A DNA stretch of 37,343 nucleotides, taken from assembly GCA_015657675.1 (NCBI GenBank), contig JACDQI010000108.1, positions 1 to 37,343 of the forward strand, in the 5' to 3' direction. The position numbers were made by a program, and so were the translations under genes. Under the pieces are notes generated by a model. It saw only the letters and a program-made list of their open reading frames with translations. It did not search any database and had not been told where the DNA came from. The first letter of the stretch is position 1. Each line of letters opens with the position of its first letter. Origin of the DNA: Devosia sp. GTDB taxonomy: Bacteria > Pseudomonadota > Alphaproteobacteria > Rhizobiales > Devosiaceae. This document shows positions 1 through 8,498 of this stretch, piece by piece.

Positions 1-1151
1 ACGTCCTTGACGTCGCCCTGCAGCACGCCGGCCTGGATGGCAGCGCCCATGGCCACCACTTCGTCCGGGTTCACACCCTTGTGCGGCTCCTTGCCGAACA
101 ACTGCTTCACGACTTCCTGGACCTTGGGCATGCGGCTCATGCCGCCTACCAGCACAACTTCGTCGATCTGCGCGGCGGTGACGCCGGCATCCTTGAGGGC
201 CTGCTTGCAGGGATCGATGGTCTTCTGCACCAGGTCATCGACCAGCTGCTCGAACTTGGAGCGGCTGAGCTTGAGCGTCAGGTGCTTCGGGCCGGAGGCG
301 TCAGCGGTGATGAAGGGCAGGTTGATTTCGGTCTGGGTCGAGCTCGAGAGCTCGATCTTGGCCTTTTCTGCCGCTTCCTTCAGGCGCTGCAGCGCCAGCT
401 TGTCCTTGCGCAGGTCAATGCCCTGCTCTTTCTTGAACTCGTCCGAGAAGTAGTCGACCAGACGCATGTCGAAGTCTTCGCCGCCCAGGAACGTATCGCC
501 ATTGGTCGACTTCACTTCGAACACGCCGTCGCCGATCTCGAGCACCGAGACGTCGAACGTGCCGCCGCCGAGGTCATAGACCGCGATCAGGCCGGTGTTC
601 TTCTTGTCCAGACCATAGGCCAAAGCGGCCGCGGTCGGCTCGTTGATGATGCGCAGCACTTCAAGGCCGGCAATCTTGCCTGCGTCCTTGGTCGCCTGGC
701 GCTGGCTGTCGTTGAAATAGGCCGGCACCGTGATCACGGCCTGGGTCACCGTCTCGCCCAGATAGGACTCGGCGGTTTCCTTCATCTTGGTCAGGATCAT
801 CGCCGACACTTCCGACGGCGAGTACTTCTTGTTCTCGATCTGCACCCACGCATCGCCATTGTCGCTGTTGACGATCTTGTAGGGAACCAGGCCCTTGTCC
901 TTGCTCACCATCGGATCATCGTAGCGACGGCCAATCAGGCGCTTCACCGCAAACAGCGTGCCTTCGGGATTGGTGACCGCCTGGCGCTTGGCCGGCTGGC
1001 CGACGAGTCGCTCGCCGTCCTTGGAGAACGCGACCATCGACGGCGTGGTCCGCGCGCCTTCCGCATTCTCGATCACCTTGGGGGTGGAGCCATCCATCAC
1101 CGCAACGCAGCTATTGGTGGTTCCAAGGTCAATACCGATAACTTTACCCAT
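1..1151 (-). CDS. dnaK: Molecular chaperone DnaK (Hsp70), N-terminal part, cut by left edge
   Basis: ATP-dependent cytoplasmic Hsp70 chaperone that works with DnaJ and GrpE. About 383 residues are visible, which is the whole nucleotide-binding domain; the substrate-binding domain lies beyond the left edge. The protein opens [18 protein letters not shown] (phosphate-1 loop). It has [12 protein letters not shown] near residue 192 (phosphate-2 loop) and [10 protein letters not shown] near residue 335 (adenosine region). The ATG at 1149-1151 gives the usual family N-terminus. A sigma-32-like promoter lies about 120 bp upstream. grpE and hrcA follow on the same strand about 2 kb away, separated by an oppositely oriented operon. 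No CIRCE element is visible, so RpoH rather than HrcA control is inferred. The frame is continuous throughout. Confidence 0.97.
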   Translation of the reverse strand, partial: MGKVIGIDLGTTNSCVAVMDGSTPKVIENAEGARTTPSMVAFSKDGERLVGQPAKRQAVTNPEGTLFAVKRLIGRRYDDPMVSKDKGLVPYKIVNSDNGDAWVQIENKKYSPSEVSAMILTKMKETAESYLGETVTQAVITVPAYFNDSQRQATKDAGKIAGLEVLRIINEPTAAALAYGLDKKNTGLIAVYDLGGGTFDVSVLEIGDGVFEVKSTNGDTFLGGEDFDMRLVDYFSDEFKKEQGIDLRKDKLALQRLKEAAEKAKIELSSSTQTEINLPFITADASGPKHLTLKLSRSKFEQLVDDLVQKTIDPCKQALKDAGVTAAQIDEVVLVGGMSRMPKVQEVVKQLFGKEPHKGVNPDEVVAMGAAIQAGVLQGDVKD

Positions 1152-1549
1152 GACGTCAGCCTTTTTTCCTGGCGAACCCGGATGGAACCCCATGCTGGCG
1201 GTTCCCTTACCCTCAGAGGGCCGGATTCCTCTTCTGGATTTATGCCCGTCGCCGGGCCTCAAGCCGCTATATAGGGGGGGCTCAGACCCCCTGCAAGCGG
1301 CCCAAAGCGGGAAAATACCGCGATCACTGGCTGGTCTTCCGACCGGGCCGGGGGTGAGCCCGCTATGCGCCGCGCCCCGCCGCAGCCGCAATCTTCCGGC
1401 AATGTGGGGTTCGATCTGCACCCGCTCATGCAACGCTCGTTCCGGCTGCCGCCTGCGGCGTTCCGCCAAGCCCCCGAAACCCCGCCAGAGCATAGCTTTG
1501 GCAACTATTCTGTGGTCTAAAAGACCGCCTCGTACTCCGAAAGTCCTCG
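1152..1549. other. Intergenic region between dnaK and the secreted-protein/pncA operon
   Basis: About 400 bp separate two divergently transcribed units. It holds the putative heat-shock promoter of dnaK at 1269-1297 and presumably a plus-strand promoter near 1500-1545 that I cannot pinpoint. Open frames crossing it show no family resemblance and look like chance frames in GC-rich DNA. I see no RNA gene, CIRCE palindrome or repeat here. Confidence 0.5.
1269..1297 (-). promoter_or_regulatory. Putative RpoH (sigma-32) heat-shock promoter of dnaK
   Basis: Read on the minus strand, CTTG (1294-1297) is followed after 18 nt by CCTATAT (1269-1275). This fits the alphaproteobacterial RpoH pattern of CTTG, about 17-18 nt, CYTATNT. 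It would place the dnaK transcript start about 110 nt before the ATG. The match is by eye only. Confidence 0.55.
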
Positions 1550-1912
1550 ATGCGCCGTCTGCTCTGTGTTGCCGCCCTACTCGTGTGCGCCGCTCCGGCG
1601 ATCGGCCAGGAGGTACCCGAGCCGACACGCAAGGATTTCTGGTGCGGCGTCGCCTTCGACATGGCCGCCCGTGACGTGCCGGTCGATGCCGCCGCTGAGG
1701 TGCTGAGCGTCACCGACCCCTACAAGAAGGGTGCCCAGACGCTGATCGAGCGCTCCAAACCCATCTATCTCGAATCGGGCTACACCGAGGAAGCCTTCGA
1801 GGCCTTCCGGACCGAAACCGAGACTGCCATTGCCGCCGAACTGGCCAGCACCGATCCGGCGCTGCGTCCAGACTACAGTTTTGAAGATTGTGCCGCCTTG
1901 CTCGGCCTATAG
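1550..1912 (+). CDS. Small secreted protein of unknown function, paralogue of the gene at 2560-2904
   Basis: 120 residues. A Sec-type signal peptide covers about residues 1-20 (hydrophobic core, Ala-Ile-Gly-Gln end), so the product is probably periplasmic. The mature part is acidic and helical-looking, with a DFWCG element (Cys32) and a C-terminal [12 protein letters not shown] (Cys114); the two cysteines may form a disulfide. The protein at 2560-2904 has the same plan: signal peptide, WC near residue 33, acidic helical middle, and YPIESCEGL at the end. The two therefore look like diverged paralogues. It is first in a tight operon with pncA (13 nt gap). No ribosome-binding site is clear. I do not recognise the family and assign no function. 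Confidence 0.75.
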   Translation: MRRLLCVAALLVCAAPAIGQEVPEPTRKDFWCGVAFDMAARDVPVDAAAEVLSVTDPYKKGAQTLIERSKPIYLESGYTEEAFEAFRTETETAIAAELASTDPALRPDYSFEDCAALLGL

Positions 1913-1925
1913 GGTTCCCAAGACC

Positions 1926-2558
1926 ATGTGGATTGCTCCCCGCACCGACGACATGCTGATTGTCGTGGACTTGCAGTATGATTTCCTGCCCGGCGGCAGC
2001 CTGGCCGTGGCCGGCGGTGACCAGATCATCGGCCCCATCAACCAGATGGCCAGCAAGTTCACCCATGTGGTCATGACCCAGGACTGGCACCCGCAGGACC
2101 ACATCTCCTTCGCCTCTAACCACGACAATGCCGAGCCCTTCCAGATCATGCAGCTGCCTTACGGGCCGCAGGTGCTCTGGCCCGACCATTGCGTCTGGGA
2201 CACGCGCGGCGCGCAGTTCTCGCGCGATGTCGACATCCCGCATTGCGAGATGATCATCCGCAAAGGCTACAACGAGGTGGTCGATTCCTATTCCGGCTTC
2301 CAGGAAGCTGACCGCCGCAGCAAGACCGGGCTCGAGGGGTACCTGCGCGAACGCAACTTCAAGCGGCTGTTCATTGCCGGCCTCGCCACCGACTTTTGTG
2401 TCAATTGGACGGCGCTCGACGCGCGCACTGCCGGATTTGAGACATTTGTGGTCGAAGATTTGACACGAGCCATCGATACAAACGGATCTCTTGCCACCGC
2501 CTGGAGCGACATGACTATGGCCGGCGTCCGACGTATCTCGTCAGAAGATATATCCTGA
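1926..2558 (+). CDS. pncA: Nicotinamidase (PncA-type isochorismatase-fold hydrolase)
   Basis: Hydrolyses nicotinamide to nicotinate and ammonia in the NAD salvage pathway; cytoplasmic. 210 residues, the usual size. The cysteine-hydrolase triad is visible: Asp15 in VVDLQYDF, Lys113 in IIRKGYN, Cys158 in ATDFCVNW. Metal ligands Asp53, His55 and His59 lie in QDWHPQDH, and LWPDHCV precedes the Lys as in known nicotinamidases. The frame stays open upstream into the preceding gene, but the ATG at 1926 gives the standard N-terminus just before the first beta strand. It lies 13 nt after the first secreted-protein gene and 1 nt before the second, so all three are probably cotranscribed. Pyrazinamidase activity is common in the family but not shown here. 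Confidence 0.93.
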   Translation: MWIAPRTDDMLIVVDLQYDFLPGGSLAVAGGDQIIGPINQMASKFTHVVMTQDWHPQDHISFASNHDNAEPFQIMQLPYGPQVLWPDHCVWDTRGAQFSRDVDIPHCEMIIRKGYNEVVDSYSGFQEADRRSKTGLEGYLRERNFKRLFIAGLATDFCVNWTALDARTAGFETFVVEDLTRAIDTNGSLATAWSDMTMAGVRRISSEDIS

Positions 2559-2559
2559 T

Positions 2560-2904
2560 ATGAATAAGTTCCTCCCATTCCTGGCGGTATGGCTTCTGGC
2601 CGGCCCTGCCCTGGCCGCGGAGGGCATTTCCAAGACCACCGATCATGTCCTCTGGTGCGCCAGCGCCTATGCGCAGCTGGCCAACGACGCCTCCGAGCAG
2701 TCCGACGCCGCCGACACGGCCCTCTATGACAATCTCGCCGCCACGCTCACCCGCAAGGGCATTGACCTGCTGCGCGCCGACCTGATCACCGACGACCGCA
2801 TAACAGCGATCATCCAGGCCTATGACGACGCCGTCTACGCCCAGCTCGAAACCCCCGCCGCGCCCTACCCGATCGAGTCGTGCGAGGGATTGATTACGGG
2901 CTGA
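2560..2904 (+). CDS. Small secreted protein of unknown function, paralogue of the gene at 1550-1912
   Basis: 114 residues. A signal peptide covers about residues 1-20 (MNKFLPFLAV then a Leu/Ala core ending ALAAEG). The mature region has LWCASAYAQLAND (Cys33), an acidic helical middle, and YPIESCEGLITG (Cys108), matching the layout of the product of 1550-1912. The ATG follows the pncA stop by one base, so translation is probably coupled. Two cysteines about 75 residues apart suggest an intramolecular disulfide in the periplasm. The family is not recognised. A link to NAD salvage is suggested only by operon context. Confidence 0.75.
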   Translation: MNKFLPFLAVWLLAGPALAAEGISKTTDHVLWCASAYAQLANDASEQSDAADTALYDNLAATLTRKGIDLLRADLITDDRITAIIQAYDDAVYAQLETPAAPYPIESCEGLITG

Positions 2905-2943
2905 CTCGCTCGTTTTGAGACCGGCGCACTCGCCCTACCCAGC

Positions 2944-2974
2944 GTCATCCCCGGGCTTGACCCGGGGGGACCCA
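2944..2974. repeat. Palindromic intergenic repeat (GC-rich, alphaproteobacterial type)
   Basis: GTCATCCCCGGG, a short spacer, then CCCGGGGG followed by GACCCA forms a strong inverted repeat in the convergent gap between the second secreted-protein gene and grpE. Repeats of this CATCCCCGGG/CCCGGGGA style are common between genes in many alphaproteobacteria. Only one clear copy is in this window. Confidence 0.55.
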
Positions 2975-3002
2975 TCTTTCTTGCTCAAAGCACCCCCGAA
3001 AC

Positions 3003-3028
3003 AAAAAAGGGCGCCTCGCGGCGCCCTT
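3003..3028 (-). terminator. Rho-independent terminator of grpE
   Basis: A perfect 9-bp stem (AAGGGCGCC, 3007-3015, pairing with 3020-3028) with a 4-nt TCGC loop is followed on the minus strand by six T residues. It lies about 20 bp past the grpE stop. Confidence 0.85.
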
Positions 3029-3049
3029 CGGTTATCTCGCAAAGTCAGC

Positions 3050-3661
3050 TCAAACCGACTTGTCGATCGCCCCTTCAGCCGGGTGTTCAGCAGCCGGGGC
3101 GCCCTTGGCGACGCCCACCATGGCGGGGCGGAGAACGCGGTCGCCGATGGCAAAGCCGGTCTGCACGACCTGAACTACCGTGCCTTCCGGCCGGGTCGGA
3201 TCGGGCACTTCGAACATCGCCTGGTGGCGATGCGGATCGAACTTCAGGCCCTCGGCTTCAATTGGCTTGACGCCATGCTTGGCCAAAAGCCGCTGCATCT
3301 CGCGCTCGGTCATCTCGATGCCGTCGATCAGCGACTTCATCGTCGCATCGGCGGTCTCGCGGGCTTCTGCCGGCAGGACCATCAACGCGCGGCTCAGCGA
3401 ATCGGTAGCGGTCAGCATGTCGCGCGCAAAGCCGGCAATCGCGTAGGAGCGGGTGTCGGCGACTTCGCGCTCGGTGCGCTTGCGCAGGTTTTCCATCTCC
3501 GCCACGGCGCGGAGCAGCTTGTCGCGCAGGTCACCGTTTTCGGCGCGCAGCGCCTCGGCAGGGTCGACTTCGGGCGTCTCGGGCGCACCGGCATCCGCCG
3601 CGTTGCTCGCATTGATCTCGTCAGACGTGCCTTGGCCGGCTGCGGTCTCGTCACTCATCAT
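3050..3661 (-). CDS. grpE: Nucleotide exchange factor GrpE
   Basis: Cytoplasmic dimeric exchange factor that releases ADP from DnaK. 203 residues. An acidic low-complexity N-terminus (about 1-40) leads into the long helix with [23 protein letters not shown] (about 45-67), typical of GrpE coiled coils. The C-terminal beta domain has [22 protein letters not shown] and the closing signature [28 protein letters not shown]. Two adjacent ATGs begin the frame; either could be used. It lies 62 bp downstream of hrcA on the same strand, the usual alphaproteobacterial arrangement, and ends at a clear terminator. Confidence 0.96.
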   Translation of the reverse strand: MMSDETAAGQGTSDEINASNAADAGAPETPEVDPAEALRAENGDLRDKLLRAVAEMENLRKRTEREVADTRSYAIAGFARDMLTATDSLSRALMVLPAEARETADATMKSLIDGIEMTEREMQRLLAKHGVKPIEAEGLKFDPHRHQAMFEVPDPTRPEGTVVQVVQTGFAIGDRVLRPAMVGVAKGAPAAEHPAEGAIDKSV

Positions 3662-3723
3662 TGTTGGTCAGCAACCTGTTGTCTGGAATTTTGCCCCGCA
3701 TATCGGCCAATGAGCCGCAAGTT

Positions 3724-4815
3724 TCAAGCCTTGCGGTCCCCGCCGCCCTTGCGGGCCAGCATCGCGCTGATGACATTGGCCGTATAGTCGACCACCGGCA
3801 CGATGCGCGCATAGTTGAGCCGCGTCGGCCCGATCACCCCCAGCACGCCCACCACCCGTTCATTGGCATCCTTGTAGGGCGAGAGGATGACGGAACTGCC
3901 CGAGAGCGAAAAGAGCTTGTTCTCCGAGCCAATGAAGATCTTCACGCCTTGCGCGTTTTCTGCGTCGCCGAGGAGTTCGATCAGCCCATCCTTGCTCTCA
4001 AGTTCATCAAAGAGCTGCCGCATGCGGCCGAGCTCTTCTGATTCCATAGCGTCGTTGAGCAGGTTCGCCCGCCCCCGCACGATCACCGTCGGCGTGGTCT
4101 GCCCGGTATCGGAGAGCTGCGCCATACCGGTTTCCACCAGTTTGCGCGTCAGGTCGTCGAGTTCAGCCAGCTGCTCGGCGCGCTGGTTCTGCAGCGCAAT
4201 CTTGGCTTCGCCCAGCGTCTTGCCGGTGGCGAGATGCGCCAGGTAATTGCCCGCCTTGGTCAGCGCGCTCGAGGTGAGCCCCGGGGGCAGCTGCACGATG
4301 CGGTTTTCCACCGATCCGTCCTGCCCCACGAGTACCGCCATCGCCGAGCTCGAATCGAGCCGCACGAATTCGATGTGGCGGAGCACCAGGTCCGACTTGT
4401 GCGCAATCACCACGCCGGCGCCATGACTGAGGCCAGAAAGCAGCTGCGTGGCTTCGGTCAGCACGTCCTCGACCTTGCCTTCTCGCGCCGGCCCATGAAT
4501 CTGTTTCTCGATCGCTTGCCGCTCGCGCTCGTCTACCCGCCCCACTTCGAGCATGGCATCGACGAAAAACCGCAGCCCCTCCTGCGTCGGCGCCCGTCCC
4601 GCCGAGGTATGCGGCGCCGCGATCAGCCCCAGATCTTCGAGATCGGCCATCACGTTGCGCACCGAGGCCGGCGATAGACCCACCGACAGCATGCGGCTCA
4701 GATCGCGTGACCCCACCGGCATGCCGGTTTCAATATAGCGCTCGACCAGCCGCTTGAAGATATCCTGGCTGCGGCTGTTGAGCACCGCGAGAAAGTCTTC
4801 CGGAACCTTGTTCAT
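3724..4815 (-). CDS. hrcA: Heat-inducible transcriptional repressor HrcA
   Basis: Represses groESL-type operons by binding CIRCE palindromes, with GroEL helping it fold. 363 residues, normal for the family. The N-terminal winged-helix domain includes RSQDIFKRLVERYIETGMPVGSRDL and LSPASVRNVMADLEDLGLI, followed by HTSAGRAPTQEGLRFFVD. The GAF-like core and C-terminal NYARIVPVVDYTANVISAML are also typical. No CIRCE sequence (TTAGCACTC, spacer, GAGTGCTAA) is visible in the window, so its targets lie elsewhere. It is upstream of grpE and divergent from rph. Confidence 0.96.
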   Translation of the reverse strand: MNKVPEDFLAVLNSRSQDIFKRLVERYIETGMPVGSRDLSRMLSVGLSPASVRNVMADLEDLGLIAAPHTSAGRAPTQEGLRFFVDAMLEVGRVDERERQAIEKQIHGPAREGKVEDVLTEATQLLSGLSHGAGVVIAHKSDLVLRHIEFVRLDSSSAMAVLVGQDGSVENRIVQLPPGLTSSALTKAGNYLAHLATGKTLGEAKIALQNQRAEQLAELDDLTRKLVETGMAQLSDTGQTTPTVIVRGRANLLNDAMESEELGRMRQLFDELESKDGLIELLGDAENAQGVKIFIGSENKLFSLSGSSVILSPYKDANERVVGVLGVIGPTRLNYARIVPVVDYTANVISAMLARKGGGDRKA

Positions 4816-4962
4816 TGCTCGATCTATCGCCGCCGCGCCGGAATGGCGCTGTGCGTCTTCACCATTTAGGCAGAAACCCCAGTCTCGGAAAGCTCTGCGG
4901 CATTGTTCGCCCCGCCGACTAGGGTTAAGAGGCGGTTAACAGCAACTTTGTCGAGTGATTTG

Positions 4963-5676
4963 ATGCGGCCTTCCGGACGGGCTCCAGACCAGATGCGGGC
5001 CGTAACGCTCGAACGCAACGTGGCCCCCAAGGCCGAAGGCTCGTGCCTGGTGACCTTCGGGTCGACCAAGGTGTTCGTCACTGCTTCGGTGGAAACCAGC
5101 CTCCCGTCCTGGCGCCGCGGCCAAGGGCTGGGCTGGGTCACTGCCGAATACGGCATGCTGCCGCGTGCCACCGGCTCGCGCACCCGCCGCGAAGCTGCTG
5201 CCGGCAAGCAGTCCGGCCGTACCCAGGAAATCCAGCGCCTCATCGGCCGCTCGTTGCGCGCCGTGGTCGATATGGGGGCCCTGGGTGAAAACCAGATCAC
5301 CGTCGACTGCGACGTGCTCGAAGCCGATGGCGGCACGCGCACCGCTTCCATCACCGGCGCCTACGTGGCGCTGGCCGATGCCATCTCCTGGCTCAAGGCC
5401 CGCAACCTCACCAAGGGCGAGCCGCTGCGTGATTCGGTGGCTGCCGTCTCCTGCGGCATCTATCGCGGCACCCCGGTGCTCGATCTCGACTATCTCGAAG
5501 ATGTCGAAGCCCATACCGATGCCAATTTCGTGCTCACCGGCTCAGGCAAGTTCGTCGAAATCCAGGGCACTGCCGAACAGGTGCCGTTCAGCCGCGAAGA
5601 GCTCGAACAGCTCATGGGCCTCGCTGAACAGGGCATTGCCGATCTCACGCTCATCCAGCAGGCGGCACTCGCCTGA
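4963..5676 (+). CDS. rph: Ribonuclease PH
   Basis: Phosphorolytic 3'-to-5' exoribonuclease that trims tRNA 3' ends. 237 residues, matching the family. [42 protein letters not shown] is the standard N-terminus, which selects the ATG at 4963 over the upstream extension. Arg-rich [19 protein letters not shown] with downstream [29 protein letters not shown] forms the hexamer and phosphate-binding region. [22 protein letters not shown] is the conserved core late motif. Its TGA overlaps the rdgB ATG (TGATG), indicating a translationally coupled operon. Confidence 0.97.
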   Translation: MRPSGRAPDQMRAVTLERNVAPKAEGSCLVTFGSTKVFVTASVETSLPSWRRGQGLGWVTAEYGMLPRATGSRTRREAAAGKQSGRTQEIQRLIGRSLRAVVDMGALGENQITVDCDVLEADGGTRTASITGAYVALADAISWLKARNLTKGEPLRDSVAAVSCGIYRGTPVLDLDYLEDVEAHTDANFVLTGSGKFVEIQGTAEQVPFSREELEQLMGLAEQGIADLTLIQQAALA

Positions 5677-6338
5677 TGGCGGGCAAGCTGACATTGCGGC
5701 GTGGCGACCGGCTGGTACTGGCCACCCACAATGCCGGCAAGCTCGACGAGTTCAAACTGCTGCTTGCCCCCTTCGGGCTCGATCTGGTCTCGGCCGGCCA
5801 GCTCGGCCTGCCTGAGCCCGACGAGACCGGCACCACCTTTATCGAGAACGCCCGCATCAAGGCGCATGCCTGCGCGAAGGCAGCCAACTGCATCTCGCTG
5901 GCCGATGATTCGGGCCTTACGGTGGATGCCATCGGCGGCCAGCCCGGCGTCTATACGGCCAATTGGGCCGAAACCGCCAACGGTCGCGATTTCTCCGTCG
6001 GCATGCGCCGCGTCGAGGACGCGCTGCAGGCTGCCGGCGCGCAAAGTCCGGCCGAGCGCAAGGGCGCCTTCAACGCCACGCTCTGCCTCGCCCATCCCGA
6101 TGGGCGCGACCAGCTCTATGTCGGCAAGGTCGATGGCACCATCGTCTGGCCGCCGCGCGGCGACCTGGGCCACGGTTTTGATCCCGTCTTCATGCCCGAC
6201 GGCTACGACATCACTTTCGGCGAAATGCCCTCGGCCACCAAGAACGGCTTCGTCCGCGGCCAGCCCGGCCTCAGCCACCGCGCCCGCGCCTTCTCCAAGT
6301 TCGTCGACGACGCACTGGGAGGCATCAGTGACGGCTAG
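5676..6338 (+). CDS. rdgB: XTP/dITP diphosphatase (RdgB/HAM1 family)
   Basis: Housecleaning enzyme that hydrolyses non-canonical purine nucleotides (XTP, dITP, ITP) to monophosphates. 220 residues. LVLATHNAGKLDEFKLLL (about 14-31) is the conserved substrate-binding start. DETGTTFIENARIKA, LADDSGLTVDAIGGQPGVYTANWA (catalytic Asp region), GHGFDPVFMPDGYDITFGEM and LSHRARAFSKF follow in family order. The ATG overlaps the rph stop, and the end overlaps the hemW GTG start by 11 bp. The frame is intact. Confidence 0.96.
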   Translation: MAGKLTLRRGDRLVLATHNAGKLDEFKLLLAPFGLDLVSAGQLGLPEPDETGTTFIENARIKAHACAKAANCISLADDSGLTVDAIGGQPGVYTANWAETANGRDFSVGMRRVEDALQAAGAQSPAERKGAFNATLCLAHPDGRDQLYVGKVDGTIVWPPRGDLGHGFDPVFMPDGYDITFGEMPSATKNGFVRGQPGLSHRARAFSKFVDDALGGISDG

Positions 6339-7517
6339 CACCGAGCTTCGCGGCAGCAGCAACGAAGGCCGGGGCAACGGCCTTTTCGGCATCTACGTGC
6401 ATTGGCCCTTCTGCGCCGCCAAGTGCCCCTACTGCGATTTCAACTCGCATGTGCACCGCGGTGCCTTCGATGAATCAGGTTATGTCGAGAGCTACGCGGC
6501 CGAAATCGCGCACTACGCCCGCCTGGTTCCGGGCCGCAAGGTCAACTCGATCTTCTTTGGCGGCGGTACGCCCTCGCTGATGGACCCGCGCTCGGTCGGC
6601 GGCATTCTCGATGCCATCGGCGCGCATTGGGAGATCGACAAGAACGTCGAGATCACCCTCGAAGCCAACCCGACCTCGGTCGAAGCCGACCGCTTCCGCG
6701 GCTACCGCGCCGCCGGCGTCAACCGCGTCTCGCTCGGCGTCCAGTCGCTGCGCGATGGCCCTCTGGCCGAACTGGGCCGCAAGCATACTGTCGACGAGGC
6801 CATCACCGCTGTGCGGCTGGCCAGTCGATTTTCCCGCGCTCAAGCTTTGATCTCATCTACGCGCGTCCCCGCCAAACCCTCGAGGATTGGCAGGATGAGC
6901 TGACTGAAGCGCTCTGGCTGGCCCAGGGGCATCTGTCGCTCTACCAGCTCACCATCGAGATGGGCACGCGCTACTACGACCTCTTCAATGCCGGCAAACT
7001 CAAGATGCCGGACGAGGACCTGAGCGCCGATTTCTACGAGCTCACCCAGGAGCTTACCCTCAAGGCCGGCCTGCCCGCCTATGAGATTTCCAACCATGCC
7101 CGCCCGGGCCAGGAGAGCCGACATAACCTGCTCTATTGGCGCTATGGCGAATATGTCGGCATTGGTCCGGGCGCCCACGGCCGGCTGCTGATCGACAACA
7201 AGCGCCACGCTACAGCGGCCGAAAAGCTGCCCTTCGAGTGGCAGAAAAAGGTTGCCCAGCGCGGCCATGGTCTCGTCACCGACGATATCCTCACCTGGGA
7301 AGAAGAGGGCGACGAACTGCTGGTCATGGGCCTGCGGCTGCGCGAAGGCATCGACCCGCGCCGCTTCACCAAGCTCTCGGGACGCAGCATTTCCGATCGC
7401 CAGATCAACGAACTCAAGTCGATCGGCTTTGTCGAAACCCTGCCCAACGGCTTCATCCGCGTCACCGACAAGGGCTGGCCGGTGCTCGACGCCGTCGTCG
7501 CCGACCTCGCCGCCTAG
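6328..7517 (+). CDS. hemW: HemW, coproporphyrinogen III oxidase-like radical SAM haem chaperone (frame broken near 6830)
   Basis: Radical SAM family protein of the HemN/HemW group; HemW members bind haem and act as haem chaperones. The GTG at 6328 is preceded by GGGAGG (6318-6323) and opens a frame with the HemW-type cluster motif FCAAKCPYCDFNSH (Cys29, Cys33, Cys36), FFGGGTPSLM and GVNRVSLGVQSL. After LASR the frame is lost; the next frame continues FPRSSFDLIYARP to a TAG at 7515-7517. Adding one T to the run at 6829-6832 gives LASRFFPRSSFDLIYARP and a 396-residue protein of normal length. ARPRQT stands where ARPGQT is usual. The gene overlaps rdgB and is convergent with the patatin gene (3-bp overlap). 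Confidence 0.9.
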
Positions 7518-8395
7518 CCCGCCGGCTTGATCTCCGGCAGTCGCTCGGCCCGGCGGCCGGCCTCGAACGCCTCGACACACTTTGCCAGATCGCGCTTGAA
7601 CTGCTCCTTGCCGGCTTCCGCTGCGGCGAGGATTTCGCGCACCCGCCAGAATTCCATGATGCCGAAGGCGTTGACCTGCGGCTGCACGTAGACGTCAGGC
7701 GGATGCGCCTTGACCATGTTGCGGATCATCGTCTGCGACATGATCTGGCTGGCCAGAAACCCTGCGTCGAACATGCCCGGCTCGATGCCGGCCAGCTTTT
7801 CGTCCGGCATGCCGTTGACGTCGATCCCCACCAGGATGTCCGCGCCGATCACCGCCCGGTCGAGCGGCAGCGGGTTGGTCGTGCCCCCGTCCACAAAGAC
7901 CCGACCGTCATGCATAACGGGGCGGAAAACCGCCGGGATGGCCAGCGATGCGGCGATCGCCGGCCGGAGCGGGCCGGCGCCGATCACCAGTTCTTCCCAG
8001 GCCCGCAGATCGGTTGTCACCACGTTCAATGGAATCTGCAGGGCGTCGAAATCGTCCGGAAAGCCATCGGGCAGGAAGGCATCCGAAACAGTGCGCGCCT
8101 CCACCTGGATCGAAAGGCCGGTCTTGAATACCCCGGTGAGGTCCGGCAAGCCGCTCCAGAGGCGTCCGGCAATCTGCTGGAAGCTGCCCAGCACCGAAAA
8201 GGCATGTTCGCGCAGCTCCGCTCCGGTCATGCCATTGGCCCAGCCAGCCCCGATCAGCGCGCCAATCGAGCAACCGGCAATGATCGCCGGCTTGAGCCCC
8301 ATCTCGTCCATGGCCTCGATATAGGGATGTGCGCCAGCCGCGGCTGCTCCACTGCCCAGTGCCACGCCGATGCGCGCACCCGATTGACTCGACAT
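7514..8395 (-). CDS. Patatin-like phospholipase family protein (RssA-like)
   Basis: Serine lipid acyl hydrolase of the patatin/RssA type. 293 residues with no signal peptide, so probably cytoplasmic or membrane-associated. The nucleophile elbow GCSIGAL (G-x-S-x-G) near residue 42 and the DGG of VFVDGGTTNPLP form the Ser-Asp dyad. The oxyanion loop reads GSGAAAAGAH where related proteins have GSGAARGWAH. The DNA differs from the canonical coding by one lost and one gained base 11 nt apart, so this may be a paired miscall (8327-8356). The gene overlaps hemW tail to tail. Substrate unknown. Confidence 0.9.
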   Translation of the reverse strand: MSSQSGARIGVALGSGAAAAGAHPYIEAMDEMGLKPAIIAGCSIGALIGAGWANGMTGAELREHAFSVLGSFQQIAGRLWSGLPDLTGVFKTGLSIQVEARTVSDAFLPDGFPDDFDALQIPLNVVTTDLRAWEELVIGAGPLRPAIAASLAIPAVFRPVMHDGRVFVDGGTTNPLPLDRAVIGADILVGIDVNGMPDEKLAGIEPGMFDAGFLASQIMSQTMIRNMVKAHPPDVYVQPQVNAFGIMEFWRVREILAAAEAGKEQFKRDLAKCVEAFEAGRRAERLPEIKPAG

Positions 8396-8498
8396 CGTTC
8401 AACTCCGGTCGCTGCCTCAACGGGAACCAACGGCGCGCAGCAAGCTTGTTTTGACAGACGCCATTTCTGGCGCAATCCCAAAAACAATGGAGCGACCC

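Noticed and set aside
81-1274. Long plus-strand open frame antisense to dnaK
   Set aside because: It mirrors the dnaK codons in fixed phase and shows no family features; long antisense frames are expected in GC-rich genes.
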